From an uncultured Mediterraneibacter sp. (lineage in GTDB: Bacteria; Bacillota; Clostridia; Lachnospirales; Lachnospiraceae), in assembly GCA_944376695.1 (NCBI GenBank), contig CALWDM010000003.1, forward strand, positions 1 through 64,000: a stretch of DNA of 64,000 bases. Direction: 5' to 3'. How positions within the stretch are numbered: position 1 is the stretch's first letter; every line of letters begins with the position of its first letter. Both the position numbers and the translations under genes were made by a program. Shown here one piece after another: positions 53,021 to 61,986 of the stretch. The notes under the pieces are model-generated. The model ran no database searches, was not told the DNA's origin, and saw only the letters and a program-made list of their open reading frames with translations.

Positions 53021-54871
53021 TCAGATCTGCGATGTCATTGTATATCCTTCCGCCCGTTTCCCTGTATGCTTCTCTGAATACAGGAAACATGCGGTCTCCC
53101 TGCTGCCGAAGCGGTATGGTCCCGGCGTTTCTTCAAAACAGCATTTCATGGCATACCCGCAGGACGCTGCGAAAGGGCAGCCCTTCCCGCTGTCTGTCCC
53201 CTGCGTCCCCTCTTCCGCAAAGACAGGGCGGACTTTGCCCGCTTTCAGAGGGTCCGGCGGAAGGACGGAGTTTAAGAGCATCTTTGTATAAGGATGCCAG
53301 GGATCCGAACAGACATCCTTTGTCTCCCCGCTCTCTGCCAGCCGACCCTGGCAGAGGACGCTGATCCTGCTGCTGACCTGACGGATCAGGGCCAGGTCAT
53401 GGGAGATGAACAGGCATGCGATCTTCTTTTCCTTCTGGATGGTCAGGAGCAGGTCAAGGACCTGTTTCCTTGTGGAAGCATCCAGTGCGGAGAACGCCTC
53501 ATCACAGATCAGAAGCTCCGGCTCCGGGATCAGCGCCCTGGCGATCCCGATCCGCTGCCGCTCTCCCCCGGAAAACTCGTCCGGGTACCGGTCTGCATCC
53601 TCCGGGGAAAGCCCTGCCATACAGAGCATTTCCTCCACTCTTCTTCGCCGCTCTGCGGGCGTCAACCTGTCTTTCCCACCCTGCGCCCTCAGCGCCTCAC
53701 CAAGAGCCTGTCCCACTGTCAGGCAGGGATTGAGGGAACCATATGCATCCTGGAACACCATCTGGATCTTTCCATTCCATGCCCTCTTTCCGTTCCATGC
53801 ACTCTTTCCGTTCCATGCCCGCTTCCCTTTCCCTGCATCCAGACATTCTCCTCTGTACAGGATCTTCCCGTCATCCGGCGCCAAGAGCCCGGTCAGGAGC
53901 CTTGCCAGAGTCGTCTTCCCGCTGCCGCTCTCCCCGGCAAGGGCATAGACCTCCCCGGCCCGGATCTCCATAGAGACGTCCCGGATCCCCTCGTCTGTGC
54001 CGAACACCTTTGTCACATGCTCCAGGCGGAGAAGAGGCGGCTGCGGTTTCTCCCGCAAATGTTCTTCCTGCAAATGTTCTTCCTGCAAATGAACCTCCTG
54101 CGGATGGGTTGGAAAAGGCTTGTGCCCTTTCGTGTCCCTTAAGAGCTTTTTCGTATATTCATGGACCGGGGCATAGAAAATCTCTTCTGCGGTTCCCGCC
54201 TCAATGATCCGTCCCGTCTTCATCACATACACCCTGCTGCAAAGCGCCGCGATGACTCCCATGTCATGGCTGACCACAAGAAGGGAGGTGCCCGTATCCT
54301 CCACGATCCGCTTCAGGAGATGGAGGATCTGGACCTGGACCGCCGCGTCCAGGGCGGTAGTCGGCTCATCTGCGATGATCACCCTGGGCTCGCAGGCAAG
54401 GGCAATGGCGATGGCCACTCTCTGGCGCATCCCTCCGGATAGTTCAAACGGATACTGCCCCATCCGAAGCTTCGGTGAGCGGATCCCTGCCATATCCAGC
54501 AGCTCTTCCGCCCGCTCCTTTGCCTCCCGCTTTGTGCATTTTCTGTGGATCCGGACCGTCTCTGTGATCTGCCGCCCGATCTTTACCGCAGGGTTCAGGC
54601 AGTTCAGGGAATCCTGGAGGATCATGGCGATATCACGGCCGGGCTGCACCGGTCTTGCGCAAACCGTGATCCCGTCTGAGGAAACCGCCGCACTGTCCCC
54701 GAGGAGTCCCATCACTGCAAGCATCGCCGTACTCTTCCCCGAGCCGGACTCCCCCACAATGCCGACAGTCTCACCCTCGCCCACAGAAAAGCTGATCCCG
54801 TCCAGCGCCTGTCTGCTCTCCTGACACGTATGATATTGTACGCTTAAGTTCCTGACTTCTAAAATGCTCAT
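53021..54871 (-). CDS. Fused double ABC ATPase (DppD-DppF type)
   Basis: 616 residues with two complete peptide/nickel-type ATPases. Domain 1: VGESGSGKSTAMLAV near 37, ELSGGMRQRVAIAIALA, VIIADEPTTALD. Domain 2 (from about 350): LAGESGSGKTTLARLL, FSGGERQRIGIARAL, LLICDEAFSALD, then the C-terminal oligopeptide-transporter tail. The ATG at 54871 overlaps the permease stop by ATGA; a much longer open frame extends upstream but is the permease gene in another frame. Two tandem repeats lie inside the gene: five-residue HLQEE units in the interdomain linker and six-residue KRAWNG units just before the Q-loop of domain 2. The second is an unusual place for an insertion in a conserved ATPase. Confidence 0.92.
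   Translation of the reverse strand: MSILEVRNLSVQYHTCQESRQALDGISFSVGEGETVGIVGESGSGKSTAMLAVMGLLGDSAAVSSDGITVCARPVQPGRDIAMILQDSLNCLNPAVKIGRQITETVRIHRKCTKREAKERAEELLDMAGIRSPKLRMGQYPFELSGGMRQRVAIAIALACEPRVIIADEPTTALDAAVQVQILHLLKRIVEDTGTSLLVVSHDMGVIAALCSRVYVMKTGRIIEAGTAEEIFYAPVHEYTKKLLRDTKGHKPFPTHPQEVHLQEEHLQEEHLREKPQPPLLRLEHVTKVFGTDEGIRDVSMEIRAGEVYALAGESGSGKTTLARLLTGLLAPDDGKILYRGECLDAGKGKRAWNGKSAWNGKRAWNGKIQMVFQDAYGSLNPCLTVGQALGEALRAQGGKDRLTPAERRRRVEEMLCMAGLSPEDADRYPDEFSGGERQRIGIARALIPEPELLICDEAFSALDASTRKQVLDLLLTIQKEKKIACLFISHDLALIRQVSSRISVLCQGRLAESGETKDVCSDPWHPYTKMLLNSVLPPDPLKAGKVRPVFAEEGTQGTDSGKGCPFAASCGYAMKCCFEETPGPYRFGSRETACFLYSEKHTGKRAEGYTMTSQI
53772..53825 (-). repeat. 18-base tandem repeat inside the ABC ATPase gene
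   Basis: Three 18-base units (53772-53789, 53790-53807, 53808-53825), each containing TTCCATGC, encode three copies of a KRAWNG-like hexapeptide directly before IQMVFQDAYGSLNP (Q-loop). Confidence 0.88.
54056..54100 (-). repeat. 15-base tandem repeat in the linker of the ABC ATPase gene
   Basis: CAAATGTTCTTCCTG at 54056-54070 and 54071-54085, with a third unit at 54086-54100 changed at two positions. In frame; encodes HLQEE repeats between the two ATPase domains. Confidence 0.9.
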
Positions 54872-55707
54872 CTGCCTTTTCCTCTCCTGAGCTGTCCCTC
54901 GGCCGCCGTGCCCACCGCATGGAATGCAAGCAGCATCACGCACAGTACAATAAGAGGGCATACCATCTGATACGGATACACGAGCATCTGGCTGCGCGCC
55001 TCCTGGATGATCGTTCCCAGGCTGGCGGCCGGCGGCTCCAGTCCCAGCCCCAGGAAACTTAGAAATGCTTCCGTAAAGATGGCATGGGGGATCATAAATA
55101 CCAGGTTTACCAAGATCGGTCCCGCCGCGTTCGGCAGCAGATGCCGCCGCAGGATCCGGATCCGGGAGATACCCTCCATGCGCGCCGCCGCCGCGAAATC
55201 CGTCTCTTTCAGTCTCTGGATCTCGCCCCGGACGATCCGCGCCATATCGATCCAGCCTGCCACACACAGCCCGAGGATAATGCTCCCCGCCCCGGCTCCC
55301 GCCACGAGCGTGATCAGGATCACATACAGCATAGAAGGAATGGAAGCAATGATATCCGCGGCGCGCATCATGACCATATCTGTACGTCTGCCCGCGTATC
55401 CAGCCGCCGCCCCGAAAGCCACGCCCACACAGCCGTTGATCAGCGCGCTGGCAGTCCCGATCAGCAGGCTGATGCCTGCCCCGTACCAGACTCTGGAGAA
55501 AATATCCCTCCCGAACTTATCCGTCCCGAACAGATGGGGCAGGGACACTGCCTGGTTCCGGATCTCCGCATTCTGCTCCGAATAAGACCAGGGCCAGAAA
55601 AGGGGCACAAGGACGGCGAGCAGGATCCAGATACCGAGGATCACACAGCCTGCAAGCACCTGCCGGTTCCCTCTGACCAGACGCGCTGTCTCTTTTCTTA
55701 TATTCAC
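54868..55707 (-). CDS. ABC transporter permease (DppC/NikC type)
   Basis: About 279 residues and six membrane helices. The signature EAA loop of binding-protein-dependent permeases is in EGISRIRILRRHLLPNAAGPI near 190. An N-terminal helix and the extracytoplasmic FGTDKFGRDIFSRVWYG block are typical of DppC-like subunits. A GTG at 55707 with AAGGAGG eight bases upstream is the better start; the ATG at 55734 has only a weak site. Overlaps the ATPase gene by four bases. Confidence 0.9.
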   Translation of the reverse strand: MNIRKETARLVRGNRQVLAGCVILGIWILLAVLVPLFWPWSYSEQNAEIRNQAVSLPHLFGTDKFGRDIFSRVWYGAGISLLIGTASALINGCVGVAFGAAAGYAGRRTDMVMMRAADIIASIPSMLYVILITLVAGAGAGSIILGLCVAGWIDMARIVRGEIQRLKETDFAAAARMEGISRIRILRRHLLPNAAGPILVNLVFMIPHAIFTEAFLSFLGLGLEPPAASLGTIIQEARSQMLVYPYQMVCPLIVLCVMLLAFHAVGTAAEGQLRRGKGR

Positions 55708-55811
55708 GGATCCCGCCTCCTTTCCGCAGTCCATCCCTCTGTATATCCAATTCCGTTTTCCCGCTGTTTTCTTACATTTTTCTTATACTTCTTATGTTTC
55801 TCATGTTTTCT

Positions 55812-56738
55812 TCATTTCCCGCTGTATGACCGCCGCAGCTTCGGATCCAGCCATGCGCACACAAGGTCTGTCGCAAGATTCACAAGGATCACCACTGTCC
55901 CCATAAAAACCGTCAGTCCCAGGATCAGCGTGTAATCCCGGTTTGTGACCGAGCTTACGAACTCCCGTCCCAGCCCCGGGATGGTAAAGATACTCTCCGC
56001 CACAAAGCTCCCGGTAAGGAGAAATGCCGATGCCGGGCCCACATAATTCAGCACCGGGACCCATGCGTTTTTCAGGGCATGAGTAAACAGGATCCTGCCT
56101 CTTCCCAGCCCTTTCGCCCGGGCGAACAGCACATACTGCCTGTCCATCTCCGCGGCAAGGGCATTTCCGGTCAGGCGGGAAATGACCGCCATGGGATAGA
56201 GCATCAGCGCGGCCACCGGGAGCACATAGTGCGCAGGGCTAAGGAGCCCCGCCGAGGGGAACCACTTAAGCTTTACGCTGAATACAAGGAGAAGGAGAAT
56301 GGCGGCGGCGAAATTGGGGATCCCCGCAAGGAGCATCCCGCCTGCCGCAATGCCTTCCCGGACTGCTTTTCTCTTTGACACTGCCCGGAGGATCCCAAGC
56401 CCCGTACCCAGGATCACTGCTGTCAGCAGGGCCGCGGTCCCCAGCGATGCGGTGACCGGCCAGGTCCTGCCGATGATCTCAGCCACTGTTGTGTCCGGCT
56501 CCTGATAAGAAATACCCAGGTCTCCCCGTGCCAGATTCCCCATATACGCTGCATACTGGTCGAACAGAGGCGCATTGAGGCCGTACTCTTCTTCCACTGC
56601 CTCTACCACCTGGGAGGACACGCTCCCGCTCTGGAACGGGCTTCCCGGTATCAGGCGGACCAGGAAAAAGGTCACAGTGGCAAGGACGAACAGGGAGATT
56701 AGCCCTGCCGCCAGACGTTTGAAAGTATACGCGAGCAT
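55812..56738 (-). CDS. ABC transporter permease (DppB/NikB type)
   Basis: 308 residues and six membrane helices. MLAYTFKRLAAGLISLFVLATVTFFLVRLIPGSPF is the classic DppB opening (first helix, then the L-x-P-G-x-P motif), and the EAA loop GRGRILFTHALKNAWVPVL lies near 210. The ATG at 56738 follows AGGAGGATGGGGAG. It follows the cobA/hemD gene by 36 bases, so the transporter belongs to the cobalamin transcript and is likely to import something needed for it, such as cobalt, nickel or a precursor. Confidence 0.9.
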   Translation of the reverse strand: MLAYTFKRLAAGLISLFVLATVTFFLVRLIPGSPFQSGSVSSQVVEAVEEEYGLNAPLFDQYAAYMGNLARGDLGISYQEPDTTVAEIIGRTWPVTASLGTAALLTAVILGTGLGILRAVSKRKAVREGIAAGGMLLAGIPNFAAAILLLLVFSVKLKWFPSAGLLSPAHYVLPVAALMLYPMAVISRLTGNALAAEMDRQYVLFARAKGLGRGRILFTHALKNAWVPVLNYVGPASAFLLTGSFVAESIFTIPGLGREFVSSVTNRDYTLILGLTVFMGTVVILVNLATDLVCAWLDPKLRRSYSGK

Positions 56739-56774
56739 CTCCCCATCCTCCTTTCCTGTCACATAACTGCTCTT

Positions 56775-58343
56775 TTACTGTCCGCAGTCCTTTCCGAACA
56801 GCTCCACGATCTTTCTGACCACCGCGTCTATAGACGCCTGGTCCGACACCTGGATCTGCATTCCGTATTTCGCCGCCTCCGCCGCGGTCTGCTCCCCGAT
56901 ACAGACTGCCCGGATCCCGGTATAGTCCGCGCATTCCACGGCTCCGGTGAACCCTCTGACCGTGGACGCGCTCGTAAATGTCACGGCGTCGATCCGGCCC
57001 TGTTCCAACAGTTCCCGGATCCGGTCTTTCAGGAGGGGATGCGTCTCATACAGGGAACGGTACAGCGGGAGGTCTTCCACGCCAAGCCCTGCCCTGAGCA
57101 GAGGCGGCAGGAGTTCCTCCGAGCCCTTCTCGGCCCGCGCCACAGTAATGCGGCTTCCCTCTGCCGCTGCCTCCGCCAGAGCTTCTCCCAGAGCCGCCGC
57201 GCTGTACACCCGGGGAACAAGATCCGGGATCAGCCCCCGTTTCCCCAGTGCAGCGGCAGTTCCGGAACCGATGGCAGCGATACGCACTTCTGCCCCGCGG
57301 GCAAGGAGGCTCCGCAGATCCCTCCCCAGCTCCATAAGCTGTTCAAAAAAGAGGTCCGCCCCTGCGGGGCTTGTAAAGACCAGCCACTCCTGATCCGCAT
57401 GGGTCCCGAATGTTTCCAGCGCCTCTCTGAGCCTGCGGTTCGGACAGATGGGTTCTGTGCGGATGGCAGGCATCTCGATGACCTGCGCCCCCAGATCCCG
57501 CAGACGCTCTGCAAGAGAAGAACTGCTCTGTCTGGGCCTTGTGACAAGGAACTGCCTTCCGCCCAGCACACGATCCTCCGCCCAGTGCATCTGAGAGGAC
57601 AGGGCGCACACCTTCCCCACTACGATGATGGCAGGCGTTTTGATGCCGGCGCGGTCAGAAGCTTCCTTCAGTGTGCCCACGGTCGCGGTAACCCTTCTCT
57701 GCCCGGCGCAGGTTCCGTTTTCCAGCACAGCGGCAGGCGTATCCGGATCCATCCCCGCCTCTGTCAGCCCGTTTAGGAGAAATCCCATAGCGGAAAGCCC
57801 CATCAGGAAGACCAGCGTACCCTTCAGCCGGACCAGGGCAGGGAAGTCGAGATCCACTCTGCCACCTTTCCGCGCGTGCCCGGTGATCACATGGAAGGAA
57901 GAGGCATAATCCCGGTGGGTCACCGGGATACCCGCATAGGCCGGGACCGCAGCCGCGCTCGTCACGCCGGGCACGATTTCAAAGGGAATCCCCGCCCGGA
58001 TGAGCAGCTCCAGCTCTTCCCCGCCTCTTCCGAACACAAAGGGATCTCCCCCTTTCAGCCGGAGGACCTGTTTTCCTTTTTCTGCTTCCCGGACAAGGAT
58101 CCGGTTGATCTCCTCCTGGGGGACCGGGTGATTCCCCGCGTGCTTGCCCACATAGATCACTTCTTTGTTCTCCGGGATGCGGCTTAGCGTCTCCGCACTG
58201 ATCAGGGCATCATACACGATCACATCCGCCTTCTCGATCAGACGCGCGGCTTTCAGCGTCAGAAGGGACGCATCCCCGGGGCCCGCTCCGGCGAGCCACA
58301 CCTTTCCTTTTCTTTCTTTCTCCGTATTTTCCATCTCCAACAT
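56775..58343 (-). CDS. cobA: Fused uroporphyrinogen-III C-methyltransferase and uroporphyrinogen-III synthase
   Basis: About 522 residues. N-terminal half is a SAM-dependent methylase (VWLAGAGPGDASLLTLKAAR, VIYVGKHAGNHPVPQEEIN, LKGGDPFVFGRGGEE) that makes precorrin-2. The C-terminal half from about 265 is HemD (FLVTRPRQSSSSLAERL, WLVFTSPAGADLFFEQL, VTFTSASTVRGF) that closes the tetrapyrrole ring. The fusion is common in Clostridia and channels hydroxymethylbilane to corrinoid synthesis. Start uncertain between the ATG at 58343 and one at 58334, both near GGGGAGAGG. It lies 14 bases after hemC, its substrate supplier. Confidence 0.95.
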   Translation of the reverse strand: MLEMENTEKERKGKVWLAGAGPGDASLLTLKAARLIEKADVIVYDALISAETLSRIPENKEVIYVGKHAGNHPVPQEEINRILVREAEKGKQVLRLKGGDPFVFGRGGEELELLIRAGIPFEIVPGVTSAAAVPAYAGIPVTHRDYASSFHVITGHARKGGRVDLDFPALVRLKGTLVFLMGLSAMGFLLNGLTEAGMDPDTPAAVLENGTCAGQRRVTATVGTLKEASDRAGIKTPAIIVVGKVCALSSQMHWAEDRVLGGRQFLVTRPRQSSSSLAERLRDLGAQVIEMPAIRTEPICPNRRLREALETFGTHADQEWLVFTSPAGADLFFEQLMELGRDLRSLLARGAEVRIAAIGSGTAAALGKRGLIPDLVPRVYSAAALGEALAEAAAEGSRITVARAEKGSEELLPPLLRAGLGVEDLPLYRSLYETHPLLKDRIRELLEQGRIDAVTFTSASTVRGFTGAVECADYTGIRAVCIGEQTAAEAAKYGMQIQVSDQASIDAVVRKIVELFGKDCGQ

Positions 58344-58357
58344 CCTCTCCCCGCTGT

Positions 58358-59239
58358 CTAAATGAGGCGCATTAGTTCCTTTGCCAGCTTTTCGCCAATA
58401 TGCGCCGCATGACCAGTGTCCGCACACAGCGATCCTTTTGTATACTGCCCGGTCTTCTCATCATAATACAGCCCGGACAGTTTCAGTTCATTTCCTTCCA
58501 CCCTGGCATGGGCCGCGCACGGGGACGTGCATCCCCCGTCCACTGCCCGGATAAACTGCCGCTCCGCCAGAGCTGCCGCACGGCTCTCGGGACAGTCCAG
58601 GCGCTCCATCCACTTATACGCCTCTCCCCGCCTTCCCTGTACGGCAAGGATGCCCTGCCCTGCGGCGGGGATCATCTCCTCCACGGAGAAATACCTGCGG
58701 ATCTCCTTCTCCATTCCCAGCCGCCTCAATCCCGCCGCAGCCAGAAGCATTCCATCGTACCCTTCGCTCTCCAGTTTTTTCATCCGGGTCTGGACATTTC
58801 CCCGGATCCCGCAGAAAGTGCATCCCGGATACAGCGCTTCCATCTGGAGACTGCGCCTGCGGCTGGAGGTGCCGATGACCGGGGTCTCCGGAAGATCGTC
58901 CAGTCCTTTCCGCAGAAGGAGCGAATCCCTCGGATCCTCTCTCCTGCTGTATGCCAGGATGGGAAGTTCCTCTCTCTCCTCCATCGGCATATCCTTCAGG
59001 CTGTGCACGGCAAGATCAATCTTCCCTTCCAGAAGCGCCCGGTCAAGCTCTTTGACAAACAGGCCTTTGCCGCCGATCTTCTCCAGACTTTTGTCCAGAA
59101 TCCTATCCCCCGTTGTCTTCATGGTAATGATCTCCACCCTGACCGCCGGGTCTTCCCTCTCGATCCGTTCTTTTATGATCTCTGCCTGCTTTACTGCGAG
59201 AGCGCTCTCTCTGCTCCCGATGCGGATTACAGAATACAT
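58358..59239 (-). CDS. hemC: Hydroxymethylbilane synthase (porphobilinogen deaminase)
   Basis: Joins four porphobilinogens into hydroxymethylbilane. 293 residues: IRIGSRESALAVKQAEII start, the catalytic Asp in VHSLKDMPM near 80, TSSRRRSLQ near 126, and the cofactor-attachment Cys in DGGCTSPCAAHA near 235. Its start overlaps the end of cbiP by 13 bases. Together with the downstream cobA/hemD fusion it supplies uroporphyrinogen III to the B12 route. Confidence 0.97.
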   Translation of the reverse strand: MYSVIRIGSRESALAVKQAEIIKERIEREDPAVRVEIITMKTTGDRILDKSLEKIGGKGLFVKELDRALLEGKIDLAVHSLKDMPMEEREELPILAYSRREDPRDSLLLRKGLDDLPETPVIGTSSRRRSLQMEALYPGCTFCGIRGNVQTRMKKLESEGYDGMLLAAAGLRRLGMEKEIRRYFSVEEMIPAAGQGILAVQGRRGEAYKWMERLDCPESRAAALAERQFIRAVDGGCTSPCAAHARVEGNELKLSGLYYDEKTGQYTKGSLCADTGHAAHIGEKLAKELMRLI

Positions 59240-60843
59240 GGCGCATCAGTTCCTTTCTCTATGATCTGATAGACTGCATCCATGTCCACGCTCCGGCGGA
59301 GGATGTCCGCAAGCCTGTCATACTGTTCCTCCTTGTATGCCTTCCAGTCCCTTGCCCGAATCTCTGACGGGCCGCAGCCTTTCTTTTTGAGCAGCGCCGA
59401 CAGGAAGCCTCCTGCCGCCTCAGGAGCGTCAAAGATCCCGTGTACATAGCATCCGTACACATTTCCGCGGCAGGCGCCGTCCGGGTGTGCCCTGCCTGTG
59501 CTGCCCTCCACGGGAACGGCGTCTACGGGAACGCCATCTCCGGGGATGCAGTCTCCGGGGATGCAGTCTCCGGGGATGCTGCTTTGCGCGGCCTCCTCTG
59601 AGATCGATGAAAGCTCTCTGCCGCCCTCTGTAAGAGTGCTTTTCCCCATATGGATCTCATACCCGGCAAAAGGCGCCCCGGACAGTTCTTTGAGTGCTCC
59701 TTCCAGAGCAAGGAAATTTCCTTCCACCCTTGTCCTTCTCTTCTCCTGTTGGAAGACGGTGCGCACAGGGAGAAGCCCCATACCTGCCACCGTGCCTTTC
59801 TGCTCTGTGCCGTCAGGGTCTGAGATCTCCTGTCCCAGCATCTGGTAGCCCCCGCAGATGCCGAACACCACCCCGCCCCTGTCCGCGAACTGGAGGACCT
59901 TCGCCTCCATGCCGTTCTGCCGCATCCAGAGCAGGTCCCGGATCGTATTCTTGCTGCCCGGGATAAATACAGCGTCCGGGCTTCCGAACTGGTCCGGGGA
60001 TGTGATATACCGGACAGATACCTCTTCCAGCGACTCCAGCGGCGCGAAATCCGTAAAATTGGAGATCCTCGGCAGACGGACCACTGCGATGTCCACGAGT
60101 CCGGCATTTTTCTTCCTCTGGAACCGTTCGGTCAGGCTGTCCTCCTCATCAATATCCAGATAGAAATACGGCACCACGCCCAGCACCGGGATCCCGGTCC
60201 TCTCTTCCAGCATGGACAGTCCAGGCTTTAAGATGGAGACATCTCCCCGGAACTTATTGATGATGGTTCCCTTAATACGCCGCCGCTCCTCCTCTTCCAG
60301 GAGCATGACTGTCCCCGCGATCTGGGCGAACACCCCGCCCCGGTCGATATCTCCTGCGAGGAGCACCGGCGCGTCCGCCATCTCTGCCATGCCCATGTTC
60401 ACGATATCGTCCTGTTTCAGATTGATCTCCGCCGGGCTGCCTGCCCCCTCGATGACGATCACATCATACCGGGAGGCGAGTCTTGCGTAGGCTTCCATGA
60501 CTGCCGGGACAAACTCCTTTTTCCGGCGGTAATATTCCACAGCGGACATCACGCCCTCCGGCCGTCCGTTTACGATCACCTGGGAGCCGGTGTCATTGGT
60601 GGGCTTGAGCAGGATAGGATTCATGCATACATCCGGCTCGATCCCCGCTGCTTCCGCCTGCATGACCTGCGCCCGTCCCATCTCCAGCCCGTCCCGGGTG
60701 ATATAAGAATTCAGGGCCATATTCTGAGACTTAAAAGGAGCCGCCTTCACGCCGTCCTGCCGGAGCACGCGGCAAAGTCCGCCCGCGAGGATGCTTTTTC
60801 CCACATTGGACATGGTCCCCTGTATCATGATCGGTCTTGCCAT
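59227..60843 (-). CDS. cbiP: Cobyric acid synthase
   Basis: Glutamine-dependent amidation of the corrin side chains at b, d, e and g. About 538 residues: N-terminal P-loop-like ATPase (MIQGTMSNVGKSILAGGLCR; PFKSQNMALNSYIT) and a C-terminal class I glutaminase-like domain with GGVVFGICGGYQML (nucleophile Cys) and a conserved His near CYVHGIFD. The ATG at 60843 follows GGAGGTTATAGA. A run of five 15-base repeats encodes a VPVDA/IPGDC-type stretch in a surface loop of the second domain, absent from the family in general. Confidence 0.95.
   Translation of the reverse strand: MARPIMIQGTMSNVGKSILAGGLCRVLRQDGVKAAPFKSQNMALNSYITRDGLEMGRAQVMQAEAAGIEPDVCMNPILLKPTNDTGSQVIVNGRPEGVMSAVEYYRRKKEFVPAVMEAYARLASRYDVIVIEGAGSPAEINLKQDDIVNMGMAEMADAPVLLAGDIDRGGVFAQIAGTVMLLEEEERRRIKGTIINKFRGDVSILKPGLSMLEERTGIPVLGVVPYFYLDIDEEDSLTERFQRKKNAGLVDIAVVRLPRISNFTDFAPLESLEEVSVRYITSPDQFGSPDAVFIPGSKNTIRDLLWMRQNGMEAKVLQFADRGGVVFGICGGYQMLGQEISDPDGTEQKGTVAGMGLLPVRTVFQQEKRRTRVEGNFLALEGALKELSGAPFAGYEIHMGKSTLTEGGRELSSISEEAAQSSIPGDCIPGDCIPGDGVPVDAVPVEGSTGRAHPDGACRGNVYGCYVHGIFDAPEAAGGFLSALLKKKGCGPSEIRARDWKAYKEEQYDRLADILRRSVDMDAVYQIIEKGTDAPCIL
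59508..59582 (-). repeat. Five-unit 15-base tandem repeat inside cbiP
   Basis: Units of 15 bases at 59508, 59523, 59538, 59553 and 59568. The middle units CTCCGGGGATGCAGT are identical; the outer ones carry one to four changes. All are in frame, encoding five-residue repeats such as IPGDC. Confidence 0.9.
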
Positions 60844-60892
60844 TCTATAACCTCCGTTCACTGCTCTCTTCTTTCATTGATCTCTTCTTTCG

Positions 60893-61945
60893 CTAATCTC
60901 TTCTTCCGCTGATCTTCCTGAGCGCTTCCGCCAGCAGACGGTTCTCCTCATGCAGCCTTACTGCAGTGCGATACCATCCTTTTCCAAGTCCGCGGTAATT
61001 CCCGCAGTCACGGATCAGGATCCCCTGCTCTTTCAGTCCTTCCGCCAGATCTATACTGCTGTACATCAGGATAAAGTTCGCCTCTGAAGGGATCACCCGG
61101 AATCCCGTCTCTCTCAGCTCTTGTTCCAGCCATTCCCGCTCTGCCCGGATCAGGATCCTCGTCTTCTCCACTTTAAGGTCTTCTGCTTCTGACAGGGCGG
61201 CGATCCCCGCCTCCTGGGCCGGGACAGAGACGCTCCAGGGCTGGCGCACCCTGTACATCCGTTCCAGCAGTTCTGTGTCCGATGTGATCCCGTATCCCAG
61301 GCGCAGTCCCGGGATGGCATGCATCTTTGTAAACGCCCGTACTACAAAGAGCCAGAGCCGGACTTCTGCCTCGCTCTCCGCGTAAAATGCCTTTTCCGGA
61401 TCCGCGAATTCGATAAAACACTCATCCAGCACGAGCCGGATCTTCTTCTCCCCGCACCGCCGGATGATCCTGCGCAGAAGTTTCTCCGGGATCACCTGCC
61501 CCGCAGGGTTCGAAGGAGAGCAGAGAAACACCAGATCCAGATCCTCTGTCAGCTCCTCCAGGAACCGTTCTGTGAGCCGGAAATTTTCTTTCTCTTCCGT
61601 CTGATAGTAACGGATCTGACAGTCCGCTGTGCGCAGCGCCTGCTCATACTCCGAAAAGGCAGGGACCGGGATCAGAGCCTTTTTCGGTCTTTCCGCAGTC
61701 ACAAGAGAGAAGAACAGATCCGCCGCCCCGTTTCCCGGCAGGATAAACTCCCCGGGGATCCCCAGCTTTTTCTCCAGCGCCTCCCTCAGGGCGCGGCACT
61801 GGCTGTCCGGGTAGGCGCAGCACTTATCGATCCCCCTCTTTGCCGCCTCGAGCACGGCTTCCGACGGCCCGTAAGGATTGACATTGACTGAGAAATCCAG
61901 CATGCCCTTATATGTATAGACATCTCCTCCGTGCCCGTATTCCAT
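60893..61945 (-). CDS. cobD: Threonine-phosphate decarboxylase
   Basis: PLP enzyme that makes aminopropanol phosphate for the nucleotide loop of B12. 350 residues of aminotransferase fold: HGGDVYTYKGMLDFSVNVNP start, LPGNGAADLFFSL (cofactor phosphate), SPSNPAGQVIP, VLDECFIEFAD, and the PLP lysine in VRAFTKMHAIPGLRLGY near 212. Overall similar to histidinol-phosphate aminotransferase, but context and the N-terminus favour CobD. AAAGGAGACAGAC precedes the ATG. Confidence 0.92.
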   Translation of the reverse strand: MEYGHGGDVYTYKGMLDFSVNVNPYGPSEAVLEAAKRGIDKCCAYPDSQCRALREALEKKLGIPGEFILPGNGAADLFFSLVTAERPKKALIPVPAFSEYEQALRTADCQIRYYQTEEKENFRLTERFLEELTEDLDLVFLCSPSNPAGQVIPEKLLRRIIRRCGEKKIRLVLDECFIEFADPEKAFYAESEAEVRLWLFVVRAFTKMHAIPGLRLGYGITSDTELLERMYRVRQPWSVSVPAQEAGIAALSEAEDLKVEKTRILIRAEREWLEQELRETGFRVIPSEANFILMYSSIDLAEGLKEQGILIRDCGNYRGLGKGWYRTAVRLHEENRLLAEALRKISGRRD

Positions 61946-61986
61946 GTCTGTCTCCTTTCGCGTGTCGTCTTTTACGGGAACACGGT

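Noticed and set aside
54872..55267. N-terminal extension of the fused ABC ATPase frame
   Set aside because: The extra 132 codons coincide with the permease gene in another frame; the ATG at 54871 with an ATGA overlap is the real start.
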